The notes beneath the pieces are model-generated. The model was not told where the DNA came from, did not search any database, and worked only from the letters and a program-made list of their open reading frames with translations. A DNA stretch of 64,000 nt from Pseudomonas crudilactis (GTDB taxonomy: Bacteria; Pseudomonadota; Gammaproteobacteria; Pseudomonadales; Pseudomonadaceae): the NCBI RefSeq assembly GCF_013433315.1, contig NZ_WXVV01000003.1, positions 1-64,000 of the forward strand. The letters run 5' to 3'. Below are positions 35,715-45,557 of this stretch, piece after piece (the first letter of the stretch is position 1; each line of letters opens with the position of its first letter). The position numbers and the translations under genes were made by a program.

Positions 35715-35737
35715 ACCGCTATTTGGCGGTTTTTTTG
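35713..35737 (+). terminator. Rho-independent terminator at the end of the LPS run
   Basis: AAACCGC-TATTTG-GCGGTTT followed by a T tract (to 35736) begins at the stop codon of the 34914 gene. The stop codon of the convergent minus-strand gene (35719-35721) lies inside the loop side of the hairpin, so the two genes share this sequence. Confidence 0.85.
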
Positions 35738-36681
35738 CCTAGCCCGACCAATCGCAGCGCCTTGATACTCAACTGCTTGAGCCCCTGACGCGGGGCTTTC
35801 GCCGGTTGCAGGCCCTGTTGCACCAGCCAGTCCTTCCAGCGAATCCGCTCCTCGCGCACGACCCAGCCAGTTTGTGTGGCAAAACTCTCGGCCAGATAAA
35901 GACCACGAGTACTGGCAGGAACGAGTTTGTCGCGCTTGAGGGTGTACAACTCGGCCAGTGGCGCGCCGTCCTTGAGTGGCATCAAGTACAGGTCGGGGCG
36001 CTTGCGGTCGAGTCGGGCCACCAGTTGATCACCCTCCAGACGCTCGTCGACGTGGAACAGGCTCAGCGACTTGGCTTCCTTGGGCACATCCAGGCGCAAA
36101 TCGTAGATCAATTGCAGTGATGCGGTCGGCAGATGCACGTAGGCCCGCGGGCGTTCGAGCAATTGCAGATTGGCGCAACGGATCGGTCGCGCCGAGCCCG
36201 ACAACGGGGTCAGGCGAAAAGGCAGGGCCTCGCGATAATGCAGCGCCGCCGAGTAGGGTGCCGGCAGCCAGGTGTCGTTGAAGCGTCCGCCGAGCCAGCC
36301 TTCCGGTGTTTCCAGCAAACACTCTTCGGCAATTTCCTGAATGGCCGTGTGCAGCGGAATATTCAGTTCATGCGCCGGCACGTAGCCGGAAATCAACTTG
36401 AGCACCACGTCGCCGCGATCCTGTCGGCGCTGGCGCACCAGCACCCAATAGTCGCGATTCTGCCAATGCAGGGTCAGGCGTACCGAAACGCCGAGGTTGG
36501 CCAGTTCCAGCGAGAAGCGCTCGGCATCGGCCACGCTCACCGGTTTGCGCCGCTGCAAGGTCTGCGTGAAGTTCAGCGGCATGCCGACGCTCTGATAGGT
36601 CAGGCCTTCGGGGGTTGCTTCGACAAACAGCGGCAGGGTCTTGAAGTTGCTCGGGTTCTTTCGGATGAGCGTGCGCGGCAT
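35719..36681 (-). CDS. Uncharacterised protein with Nudix-like box (often labelled 'metal ABC transporter ATPase')
   Basis: A 320-residue soluble protein. I see no Walker A, signature or membrane motif, so the ABC-ATPase label used for some homologues is not supported. Residues from GYVPAHELNIPLHT to IQEIAEECLLE resemble a Nudix box with two extra residues in the middle and Cys in place of the last Gly. The flanking beta-rich regions would suit a Nudix fold. It has an AGGAG ribosome site. It is followed 31 bp later by the aldo/keto reductase gene on the same strand; PA4993 is the likely positional counterpart. Confidence 0.6.
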   Translation of the reverse strand: MPRTLIRKNPSNFKTLPLFVEATPEGLTYQSVGMPLNFTQTLQRRKPVSVADAERFSLELANLGVSVRLTLHWQNRDYWVLVRQRRQDRGDVVLKLISGYVPAHELNIPLHTAIQEIAEECLLETPEGWLGGRFNDTWLPAPYSAALHYREALPFRLTPLSGSARPIRCANLQLLERPRAYVHLPTASLQLIYDLRLDVPKEAKSLSLFHVDERLEGDQLVARLDRKRPDLYLMPLKDGAPLAELYTLKRDKLVPASTRGLYLAESFATQTGWVVREERIRWKDWLVQQGLQPAKAPRQGLKQLSIKALRLVGLGKKTAK

Positions 36682-36712
36682 ATCGGCTCCTGCTTAAGGC
36701 CGCGAAGCGGCG

Positions 36713-37525
36713 TCAGTGACCACGAAGGACTTGGGCAACGGTCGCTACGTTGTGGGCGAGGTGCAGCGGATTGATCGTCCCGACAATAGCACTGGCCACT
36801 CCAGGTTGCGCGAATAGCAGTTCGAAGCTGGCGCGCACCGGATCCACGCCCGGACTCAGGCAAACATGACCGCTGGCCAAGGCTTTTTTTACCAGAATGG
36901 CTTTGCCGTGGGCAGCAGCATAGTCAATGACCGCCTTCTCGCTTTGTTCGTTCAGATTGTAGGTGACCATCGCGCAGTCGCCTTGCTCCAGTGCTTTGAG
37001 GCCACCTTCGACGGTTTTGCCGGAGAAGCCGAAGCCGCGAATCTTGCCTTCGGCCTTGAGTGCGGCGAGTGTCGCGTAAACCTCCTGGTGCTCGAGGATC
37101 GCCATGTCGTTGCCGTCGGAATGCACCAGCACCAGGTCGATAAAATCGGTTTCAAGACGTTGCAGGCTGCGTTCCACCGACATCCGCGTGTGCGCCGCGC
37201 TGAAGTCGTGGCGCGAAAGGCCATCGGTAAACTCTTCGCCGACTTTGCTGACGATTACCCAGTCTTGACGCTGGCCGCGTAGCAGCGGGCCGAGGCGTTC
37301 TTCGCTGCAACCGTAGGCCGGGGCGGTGTCGATCAGGTTGATGCCCAATTCCCGCGCCTGACGCAGCAGCATCCGCGCTTCGTCATCACCGGGAATCTGG
37401 AAACCGTTGGGGTATTTCACCCCTTGATCGCGGCCAAGTTTGACAGTGCCCAGGCCCAGTGGCGAAACCGTCAGGCCGGTGCTGCCCAGTGGGCGGTGGA
37501 AGTCGTGCAGAGTCGCAAGGCTCAT
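36713..37525 (-). CDS. Aldo/keto reductase
   Basis: A 270-residue NAD(P)H-dependent reductase of the (beta/alpha)8 aldo/keto family. The catalytic tetrad is visible as Asp66 and Tyr71 (LIDTAPAYG), Lys94 (VSKVG) and His135 (LVHSDG). The C-terminal SAIVGTINPLHL contacts the cofactor. Sequence style is nearest the D-threo-aldose/L-galactose dehydrogenase-like group, but the substrate is not assignable. Its start overlaps the end of the FAD oxidoreductase gene by 4 bp, so the two are coupled and may act on related substrates. Confidence 0.88.
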   Translation of the reverse strand: MSLATLHDFHRPLGSTGLTVSPLGLGTVKLGRDQGVKYPNGFQIPGDDEARMLLRQARELGINLIDTAPAYGCSEERLGPLLRGQRQDWVIVSKVGEEFTDGLSRHDFSAAHTRMSVERSLQRLETDFIDLVLVHSDGNDMAILEHQEVYATLAALKAEGKIRGFGFSGKTVEGGLKALEQGDCAMVTYNLNEQSEKAVIDYAAAHGKAILVKKALASGHVCLSPGVDPVRASFELLFAQPGVASAIVGTINPLHLAHNVATVAQVLRGH

Positions 37526-38697
37526 GGCAGCAATTGCTCCCAGGCGGGAACGCCCATCGGTGGTTTCGGCAGGGCCGGCAGCGATTCGGTGGTTTGCGGC
37601 TGGATGCCGTCGCGCTCAAGAGACGCGATCACGCGATCAGCGAAGTCCGGCGCCAGCGCCAGTTTGGTCGGCCAGCCGACCAGCAAGCGGCCCTGTTCGG
37701 CAAGGAAGGCGTTGTCCGGGCGCGTCAGCCCGGTTTGCAGCGGCTCGGCACGGTCAACCCGCAGGGTCGCCCATTGCGCGGTGCTGAGGTCGATCCACGG
37801 CAACAACTGGGCGATTTCTTTCTGCGCGGTGGCGATCTGCTCGGCCGGCTCGCGGTGCACGCCTTCGCTTTCGGCGATGTCGCCGCCCATGTACCAGACC
37901 CACTGACCGTCAGCGGCCGGATGCGTGGTCACGGTGATGCGCGGTTTGGTGCCGCCACCCAGGCAGTGCGCGTACAGCGGTTTCAGGCCCGGGCCTTTGG
38001 CAATGATCATATGCAGCGGGCGGCGTTGCATGGCCGGCTGGCTCAAGCCGAGGTCTTCAAGCAATTGAGCCGTACCAGCACCCGCACTGAGGACAATGCG
38101 CTGCGCGCGGATCTCGCGGCCGTCGACTTTCAAACCGACCAGCACGCCCGCTTCCAGCAGTGGCTCGATGGCTTGCCCGGCGAGCAGGCCATCGCCGGCC
38201 AGATCGGCGAGACGCTGGACCAGGCTCGGCACATCAACGACCAGTTCGGCGAGGCGGTAGACCTTGCCCTTGAAGCGCTTGTCTTGCAGGGCCGGCGGCA
38301 GTTGCTCGCCCTTGACCTGATCGACCCGGCCACGCACGGCTTTACTGGCGAAGAAACTGGTGAGATTGCCGGCGAGGGTGCCCGGTGACCACAGGTAATG
38401 CGCTTCGGACAGCAGGCGCACGCCGGACAGATCCAGCTCGCCACTGCCGGCCAGCGCTTCACGCCAGCGGCGCGGCATGTCGGCGATGGCTTCCGAAGCG
38501 CCGGTCAGGGCACCGTGCAGCGCGTATTTGGCGCCGCCGTGGATGATGCCTTGGGACTTCACCGTCTGCCCGCCGCCGAGGCTGGCGCTTTCCACCAGCA
38601 CGGTCGAAAACCCCTGACGGCGCAGACGCGCATTCAGCCAGAGGCCGGCGACACCAGCGCCGACAATCAGAACGTCGGTGGAAATAACGGATGGCAT
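37522..38697 (-). CDS. FAD-dependent oxidoreductase (DAO family)
   Basis: A 391-residue flavoprotein of the D-amino-acid oxidase/glycerol-3-phosphate dehydrogenase fold. The FAD site is DVLIVGAGVAGLWLNARL at the N-terminus, followed by SLGGGQTVKSQGIIHGG, which places the flavin as in this family. No secretion signal is seen. The substrate is unknown. It is the first gene of a two- or three-gene minus-strand run with the aldo/keto reductase and possibly the Nudix-like gene. Homologues sit in the same order in PAO1 (PA4991-PA4993). Confidence 0.86.
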   Translation of the reverse strand: MPSVISTDVLIVGAGVAGLWLNARLRRQGFSTVLVESASLGGGQTVKSQGIIHGGAKYALHGALTGASEAIADMPRRWREALAGSGELDLSGVRLLSEAHYLWSPGTLAGNLTSFFASKAVRGRVDQVKGEQLPPALQDKRFKGKVYRLAELVVDVPSLVQRLADLAGDGLLAGQAIEPLLEAGVLVGLKVDGREIRAQRIVLSAGAGTAQLLEDLGLSQPAMQRRPLHMIIAKGPGLKPLYAHCLGGGTKPRITVTTHPAADGQWVWYMGGDIAESEGVHREPAEQIATAQKEIAQLLPWIDLSTAQWATLRVDRAEPLQTGLTRPDNAFLAEQGRLLVGWPTKLALAPDFADRVIASLERDGIQPQTTESLPALPKPPMGVPAWEQLLP

Positions 38698-38792
38698 GCA
38701 GCGACCTCAGTGTTCAAGACGAGGGCGCAGTATACAGACTCGGGAAAGGGGCGGATTTGTCGATGATCAACAGGGCCAAATACGAAACCGAA

Positions 38793-38882
38793 TGTGGGAG
38801 CGAGCTTGCTCGCGAAAGCGGTGTGTCAGACAACACTGATGTCGACTGACACGACCTCTTCGCGAGCAAGCTCGCTCCCACA
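38793..38882. repeat. REPIN (GTGGGAGCGAGC family)
   Basis: Arms 38793-38820 and 38859-38882 are inverted copies of the same core found near 1919 and 14639. It separates the FAD oxidoreductase start from the SMR gene end. Confidence 0.9.
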
Positions 38883-38899
38883 GTGATTGTGGTTGGATT

Positions 38900-39232
38900 T
38901 TAGTGGCCGGCGGTTTTCGAGAACAGTTGAATCACCACCACGCCCAGCACGATCAACGCCATCCCCAGCATCGCCGGAATATCCAGTTTCTGACCGTAGA
39001 TAAACAGCGCCGCGACGCTGACCATCACAATGCCCATTCCCGCCCAGACCGCATAGGCAACGCCGACCGGTACGGTACGCACCACCAGCGTCAGCATCCA
39101 GAACGCAATCGCGTAGCCGACGATGACCAGCACTAGCGGCAGGGGTGTGCTGATGCCCTTGACGGCCTTCATCGATACGGTGGCGATCACTTCGGCGCAG
39201 ATGGCAATGGCCAGGTAGGCGTAGGCGTTCAT
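38900..39232 (-). CDS. Small multidrug resistance (SMR/EmrE-type) transporter
   Basis: A 110-residue inner-membrane protein with four hydrophobic helices. The essential proton/drug-binding Glu is at residue 14 (ICAEVIAT), and the helix-3 motif VAYAVWAGMG is typical of EmrE-like dimers that exchange protons for cationic compounds. GAGGA precedes the ATG. It diverges from the LysR gene with 110 bp between, an arrangement that suggests regulation by that protein. EmrE-type is favoured over the SugE/Gdx type, but transport of polyamines or guanidinium cannot be excluded. Confidence 0.9.
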   Translation of the reverse strand: MNAYAYLAIAICAEVIATVSMKAVKGISTPLPLVLVIVGYAIAFWMLTLVVRTVPVGVAYAVWAGMGIVMVSVAALFIYGQKLDIPAMLGMALIVLGVVVIQLFSKTAGH

Positions 39233-39308
39233 GATTCAAATCCTCAATGTGAAACGTTGCTTGCTGAGGCGGCATTCTAGTGATTCGCCAGATGGGGTAA
39301 AGTCATTA

Positions 39309-39329
39309 CCTATCTGCTACAGAGATAGG
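39309..39329. promoter_or_regulatory. Candidate LysR-type operator between smr and lysR genes
   Basis: CCTATCTGCTACAGAGATAGG is a 7+7 bp inverted repeat with a 7 bp centre, containing an ATC-N9-GAT core. It lies 14 bp upstream of the LysR ATG and about 77 bp from the SMR start, a usual spot for the auto-regulatory recognition site of LysR-type proteins. Confidence 0.55.
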
Positions 39330-39342
39330 CTGGTGAATCAAC

Positions 39343-40239
39343 ATGCAATGGAATCTCGATCAACTTCGGGTGTTTGTCGATGTGGCCGAACACCGCTCGT
39401 TTTCCGCCGTGGCACGCCAGCAGCGCAAAGCGCAGTCGGCGATCAGTACCGCGATTGCCATGCTCGAAGATGATTTGGGCGTCAGCCTGTTCGAGCGTAG
39501 CAGCGGCCGTCAGCCAACGCTCACCGAGGCGGGCGAAGCGCTGTTGGAAGAGGCACGTGAAGTCCTGCGCCAATGCGAGCGTCTGAATGGCCGGGCGATG
39601 GCGATGATGCGCGGTCAGGAAGCCCAATTGCGCGTAGCCCAGGATGAGGCGATGCCGTATCAGGCACTGGTGGAGAGTTTTGGTGAACTGGCCGAGCAGT
39701 TTCCCAGCCTTGAAGTGCAACTGACCAGCGCCGCTCAAGGTGAGGTTGCGCGCAAACTGGTCGAGCGCCGCGCCGACCTTGGCCTGCTGTTTTATCACGA
39801 TGAAATCCCCGAAGCGCTGGAGCGCCGCGTGCTCGGCAGCGTGGAAATGGTCACGGTCTGCGGGATAAATCATCCGTTGGCGAAGCAGTCTTACGTGACC
39901 TGCCAGCAACTGGCGCAGCACCGGCAGTTGCTGATGTCGACGCAAACCAGTGTCTATCCCGGCAACGAACCGGCCAGCCCGCAGGTGTGGCGCGCGGACA
40001 GTTTCTACGTGATGTCCGAATGGCTGGTGCGCGATCTCGGCTGGGCCTGGTTGCCGCGTCATGTGGTGCAGTACTCGGCGTATCAAGGTTTGATGGTTGA
40101 ACTGGACAGCGAATGGACGCCACCGGCGCTGGTGGTCGAACTGGTCTGGCGCCGCGACGAACCGCTCGGCCCGGCCGCGCGCTGGCTGGCGGAACGTTTT
40201 GCCGTGCACTTGCGGGCGATCGGCGACAAAAGTCGATAA
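39343..40239 (+). CDS. LysR-type transcriptional regulator
   Basis: A 298-residue regulator with an N-terminal winged helix-turn-helix (FSAVARQQRKAQSAISTAIA, about 20-45, then LGVSLFERSSGRQPTLTEAG) and a C-terminal periplasmic-binding-protein-like effector domain (about 90-295). It is divergent from the SMR transporter and immediately upstream of waaA, whose start is 11 bp after its stop. The likely target is the SMR gene; waaA may be partly read from the same message. The inducer is unknown. Confidence 0.92.
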   Translation: MQWNLDQLRVFVDVAEHRSFSAVARQQRKAQSAISTAIAMLEDDLGVSLFERSSGRQPTLTEAGEALLEEAREVLRQCERLNGRAMAMMRGQEAQLRVAQDEAMPYQALVESFGELAEQFPSLEVQLTSAAQGEVARKLVERRADLGLLFYHDEIPEALERRVLGSVEMVTVCGINHPLAKQSYVTCQQLAQHRQLLMSTQTSVYPGNEPASPQVWRADSFYVMSEWLVRDLGWAWLPRHVVQYSAYQGLMVELDSEWTPPALVVELVWRRDEPLGPAARWLAERFAVHLRAIGDKSR

Positions 40240-40250
40240 ACTCCGCCGCC

Positions 40251-41525
40251 ATGAATAGAACTCTCTACACCGCGCTGTTTTACCTGGGGCTGCCATTGGT
40301 GGCGATTCGGCTATGGCTGCGTGCGCGCAAGGCGCCGGCGTATGCCAAACGGATTGGCGAACGTTTCTCCTACAGCATGCCGACGCTGCAACCCGGCGGC
40401 ATCTGGGTGCACGCAGTGTCGGTGGGCGAAAGCATTGCCGCCGCGCCGATGATTCGCGCCTTGCTGCAGCGTTATCCACAGCTGCCGATCACCGTCACCT
40501 GCATGACGCCGACCGGTTCGGAACGGATTCAGGCGCTGTTCGCCAATGAGCCGCGCATCCAGCATTGCTATCTGCCGTATGACTTGCCGTGTGCGGCGGC
40601 GCGGTTTCTTGATCGCGTACAGCCAAAGCTTGCGGTGATCATGGAGACCGAACTGTGGCCTAACCACATTCATCAGTGTGCCAAGCGTGGAATCCCGGTG
40701 GCGCTGGCCAATGGGCGCTTGTCCGAGCGCTCGGCACGCGGCTATGGCCGCTTCAGCAAGCTGACCGCGCCGATGCTCGCCGAGATGAGTTTCTTCGCAA
40801 TCCAGACCGAAGCCGAAGCCCAGCGTTTCCGCGATCTGGGTGCGCGCCCGGAAACGGTCGAGGTCACGGGTTCGATCAAATTCGACCTGACCATCGACCC
40901 GCAGTTGCTGCAGCGCGCAGCCGAACTGCGCGGCCAATGGCAGGCGCTGGAGCGTCCGGTGTGGATCGCCGCGAGCACTCACGAAGGCGAGGACGAAGTG
41001 GTGCTCAATGCCCATCGTCGCCTGTTGGCCAGTCACCCGGATGCGTTGCTGATTCTGGTGCCACGTCACCCGGAACGCTTCAATTCAGTGTTCGAACTGT
41101 GCCAGCGCGAAGGCTTTGCCACGGTGAGGCGTTCGACCGCCGCCAATGTCGATGCGCAGACTAGCGTGCTGCTCGGCGACACCATGGGCGAGTTGTTGTT
41201 TCTCTACTCACTGGCGGACAGCGCGTTCGTTGGCGGCAGCCTGGTGGCGAACGGCGGGCACAATCTGCTGGAGCCGGCAGCCTTGGCCAAACCGGTGATC
41301 AGCGGCCCGCACCTGTTCAACTTCCACGACATCGCCGCGCAATTGCGTGGAGCCGGGGCGTTGGCGGAGGTGGATGATGCCGAAGGGCTGGCCGTGGAAG
41401 TTCAGCGCTTGTTCGAATTGCCGCGTGATGCGCAGCGCATGGCCGACGCTGGGCTGGCGGTGATGCGGCGCAATCAGGGTGCGTTGCAGCGCTTGCTGGA
41501 TGGTTTGGGCAGACTGATCAAGTAA
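40251..41525 (+). CDS. waaA: 3-deoxy-D-manno-octulosonic acid (Kdo) transferase
   Basis: A 424-residue GT30 enzyme that attaches Kdo residues to the lipid A precursor at the inner membrane. It has an N-terminal membrane anchor (about 4-22), the acceptor-site motif SVGESIAAAPM, METELWPN and the donor-site VGGSLVANGGHNLLEPA. The ATG at 40251 gives the normal length; in-frame codons upstream lie inside the lysR gene. It is detached from the main LPS cluster by about 5 kb. A REP-type hairpin follows. Confidence 0.96.
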   Translation: MNRTLYTALFYLGLPLVAIRLWLRARKAPAYAKRIGERFSYSMPTLQPGGIWVHAVSVGESIAAAPMIRALLQRYPQLPITVTCMTPTGSERIQALFANEPRIQHCYLPYDLPCAAARFLDRVQPKLAVIMETELWPNHIHQCAKRGIPVALANGRLSERSARGYGRFSKLTAPMLAEMSFFAIQTEAEAQRFRDLGARPETVEVTGSIKFDLTIDPQLLQRAAELRGQWQALERPVWIAASTHEGEDEVVLNAHRRLLASHPDALLILVPRHPERFNSVFELCQREGFATVRRSTAANVDAQTSVLLGDTMGELLFLYSLADSAFVGGSLVANGGHNLLEPAALAKPVISGPHLFNFHDIAAQLRGAGALAEVDDAEGLAVEVQRLFELPRDAQRMADAGLAVMRRNQGALQRLLDGLGRLIK

Positions 41526-41526
41526 A

Positions 41527-41607
41527 GCAAAAAGATCGCAGCGTGCCGCAGCTCCTACAGGGAAACGTATTCCAATGTAGGAGCTGCGGAACGCTGCGAT
41601 CTTTTGT
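41527..41607. repeat. Inverted repeat (GATCGCAGC family) between waaA and the TolC-like gene
   Basis: AAAAAGATCGCAGCGTGCCG at the left is mirrored by AACGCTGCGATCTTTTGTTT at the right with GTAGGAGCTGC inside. Being between convergent genes and flanked by A and T runs, it could also work as a bidirectional terminator. Confidence 0.75.
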
Positions 41608-41616
41608 TTTTAAGGC

Positions 41617-43050
41617 TTAAGGCCGAGCCTTGAGCTGCGCCTCGGCAGCCTTGGCCAGATCCGGCGGCAGGAAGTCCTTGTCCGGGTTGTAGTCGGCTTT
41701 CAGATACCGCCGCAGATCCTCCAGATCCCCCGGATTCAACGTCCCCGCCGCCTGCTTCAGACGCAGGTTGTCGAGGATGTAGTCGTAGCGCGTGTTGTTG
41801 TAGTTGCGCACCGAGGTGTACAGCTGACGCTGCGCATCGAGCACGTCAACGATGTTGCGCGTACCGACCTGATAACCGATTTCCGTGGCTTCCACCGCAC
41901 TCTGGTTGGAAATGATCGACTGACGACGCGCCTGCACCTGCTCGACGTCGGTGTTCACCGCGCGATGCAGGTTGCGAGTGTTTTCGACGATTTGCCGACG
42001 CAGGGATTCGCGCTGTTGTTCACTTTGATCCAGTTGCGCATACGACTGACGCACTTGCGAACTGGTCAGCCCGCCACTGTAGATCGGAATGTTCAGTTGC
42101 AGACCGACTGTGCTTTGTTCGACGTTGCCACCGTAGGGCGCACCGAACGAGTTCGGGTTGGCGAAACCGAGGGCGTCGTTGTCGCCTTTCTCGTATTTCG
42201 CTACCGCGTCGAGGGTCGGCAAGTGGCCGGCCTTGCGTTGCTTGAGCGTTTGCTCGGCAGAGCTGACCGCGTAGTTGCTGGCGAGCAGATTGAGGTTCTG
42301 CCGCGCCGCCGTGTCGACCCAGGATTTCGCATCGTTCGGCGCTGGCGGCAGGATCGGCAGCGTATGGACGATGCCCTGAATCGAGTTGTACTGGCGGTTG
42401 GTCAGGGTGATCAGCGCTTCAAATGCATCATCAACCTGACGCTGGGCGACAATCCGGTTGGCCCGCGCGGTGTCATAACTGGCTTGCGATTGCAGCACAT
42501 CGGTCTTGTCCGAGAGGCCCACGTCGAAACGCTCGTTGGACTGATCGAGCTGGCGCTTGAACGCGGCTTCTTCAGCCTTGGTCGAGGCCAGGTTGTCCTG
42601 ACTGCGCAGCACGTTGAAATAGCTTTCGGCCGATTGCAGGATCAGGTTTTGCTCGGTCGCCGACAGTTGCAGCGCAGCCTGTTCGTTGACGTCCTTGGCC
42701 GCCTGGTACTGGAACCAGCGATCGGCGCGGAACAACGGTTGGGCGAGGGTCGCCTGATACGAGTGAGCGCTGCGATTGGCAATGGCCGAAGGCTGATCGA
42801 TCGAGGTACGCACGTTGGCGGTTTCGGCGCCGCCGGACAGGTTCGGCAGCAACCCGGCGCGGGCCTGCGGCACCACTTCTTTCTGCGCACCGTACTGGGC
42901 GCGGGCGGCGGCCAGATCGGCGTTGTTGTCGACCGCTTCCTGATAGACGCTGACCAGATCGGTTTTGGTCGACAAGGGCGCTTCTGCTGCCCAGGCCATT
43001 GCGTTGGACGCACAAGACACGGCCAGAGCCAGTGAGAGTTTGCGCAGCAT
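41617..43050 (-). CDS. TolC-family outer membrane efflux protein
   Basis: A 477-residue outer-membrane channel precursor. The ATG at 43050 opens a signal peptide (LRKLSLALAVSCASNAMAWA) with cleavage near residue 22; longer in-frame starts would bury it. Two repeated coiled-coil-rich halves follow, with the family patterns NLILQSAESYFNVLRSQDNL and LNIPIYSGGL. It is nearest E. coli TolC, the exit duct for tripartite efflux and type I secretion (PA4974 position in PAO1). It lacks a lipobox, unlike OprM-type relatives. Divergent from thiC. Confidence 0.92.
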   Translation of the reverse strand: MLRKLSLALAVSCASNAMAWAAEAPLSTKTDLVSVYQEAVDNNADLAAARAQYGAQKEVVPQARAGLLPNLSGGAETANVRTSIDQPSAIANRSAHSYQATLAQPLFRADRWFQYQAAKDVNEQAALQLSATEQNLILQSAESYFNVLRSQDNLASTKAEEAAFKRQLDQSNERFDVGLSDKTDVLQSQASYDTARANRIVAQRQVDDAFEALITLTNRQYNSIQGIVHTLPILPPAPNDAKSWVDTAARQNLNLLASNYAVSSAEQTLKQRKAGHLPTLDAVAKYEKGDNDALGFANPNSFGAPYGGNVEQSTVGLQLNIPIYSGGLTSSQVRQSYAQLDQSEQQRESLRRQIVENTRNLHRAVNTDVEQVQARRQSIISNQSAVEATEIGYQVGTRNIVDVLDAQRQLYTSVRNYNNTRYDYILDNLRLKQAAGTLNPGDLEDLRRYLKADYNPDKDFLPPDLAKAAEAQLKARP

Positions 43051-43261
43051 GAGGCGATCCCTAGCATTAATATTATGGAAGTAATCCGGACGCCAAAGGT
43101 AAGGCGCAGGCCCCGCAGCGTCAAGACTTGGCAGGGCACAGCGAGTGTAGTTGCGCAAGCGCATCACAACAATCGGCCAAGCTCCTGTATTTTCGCCATT
43201 CATCATGGCGATTGCCACGGTGTTGGCGTTCTTTGCCAGTTGTGTCTAGACTGGCCGGGTT

Positions 43262-45398
<2,137 letters not shown>

Positions 45399-45430
45399 TC
45401 TGACCTGACATTGATGGTGCCTGTGATGGA

Positions 45431-45501
45431 CCCTTCGCGAGCAAGCTCGCTCCCACATTGGAATGCATTTCAACTGTGGGAGCGAGCTTGCTCGCGAAGG
45501 C
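45431..45501. repeat. REPIN (GTGGGAGCGAGC family) between thiC and cytX
   Basis: Inverted arms 45431-45458 and 45475-45501 with a short 16 bp centre. It lies between two co-directional thiamin genes and could stabilise the thiC message or lower read-through into cytX. Confidence 0.88.
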
Positions 45502-45557
45502 GTCAGAACAGACACCTGAGATTTCAATGAAAAAAATACTCCTCCGAGATAACACCC

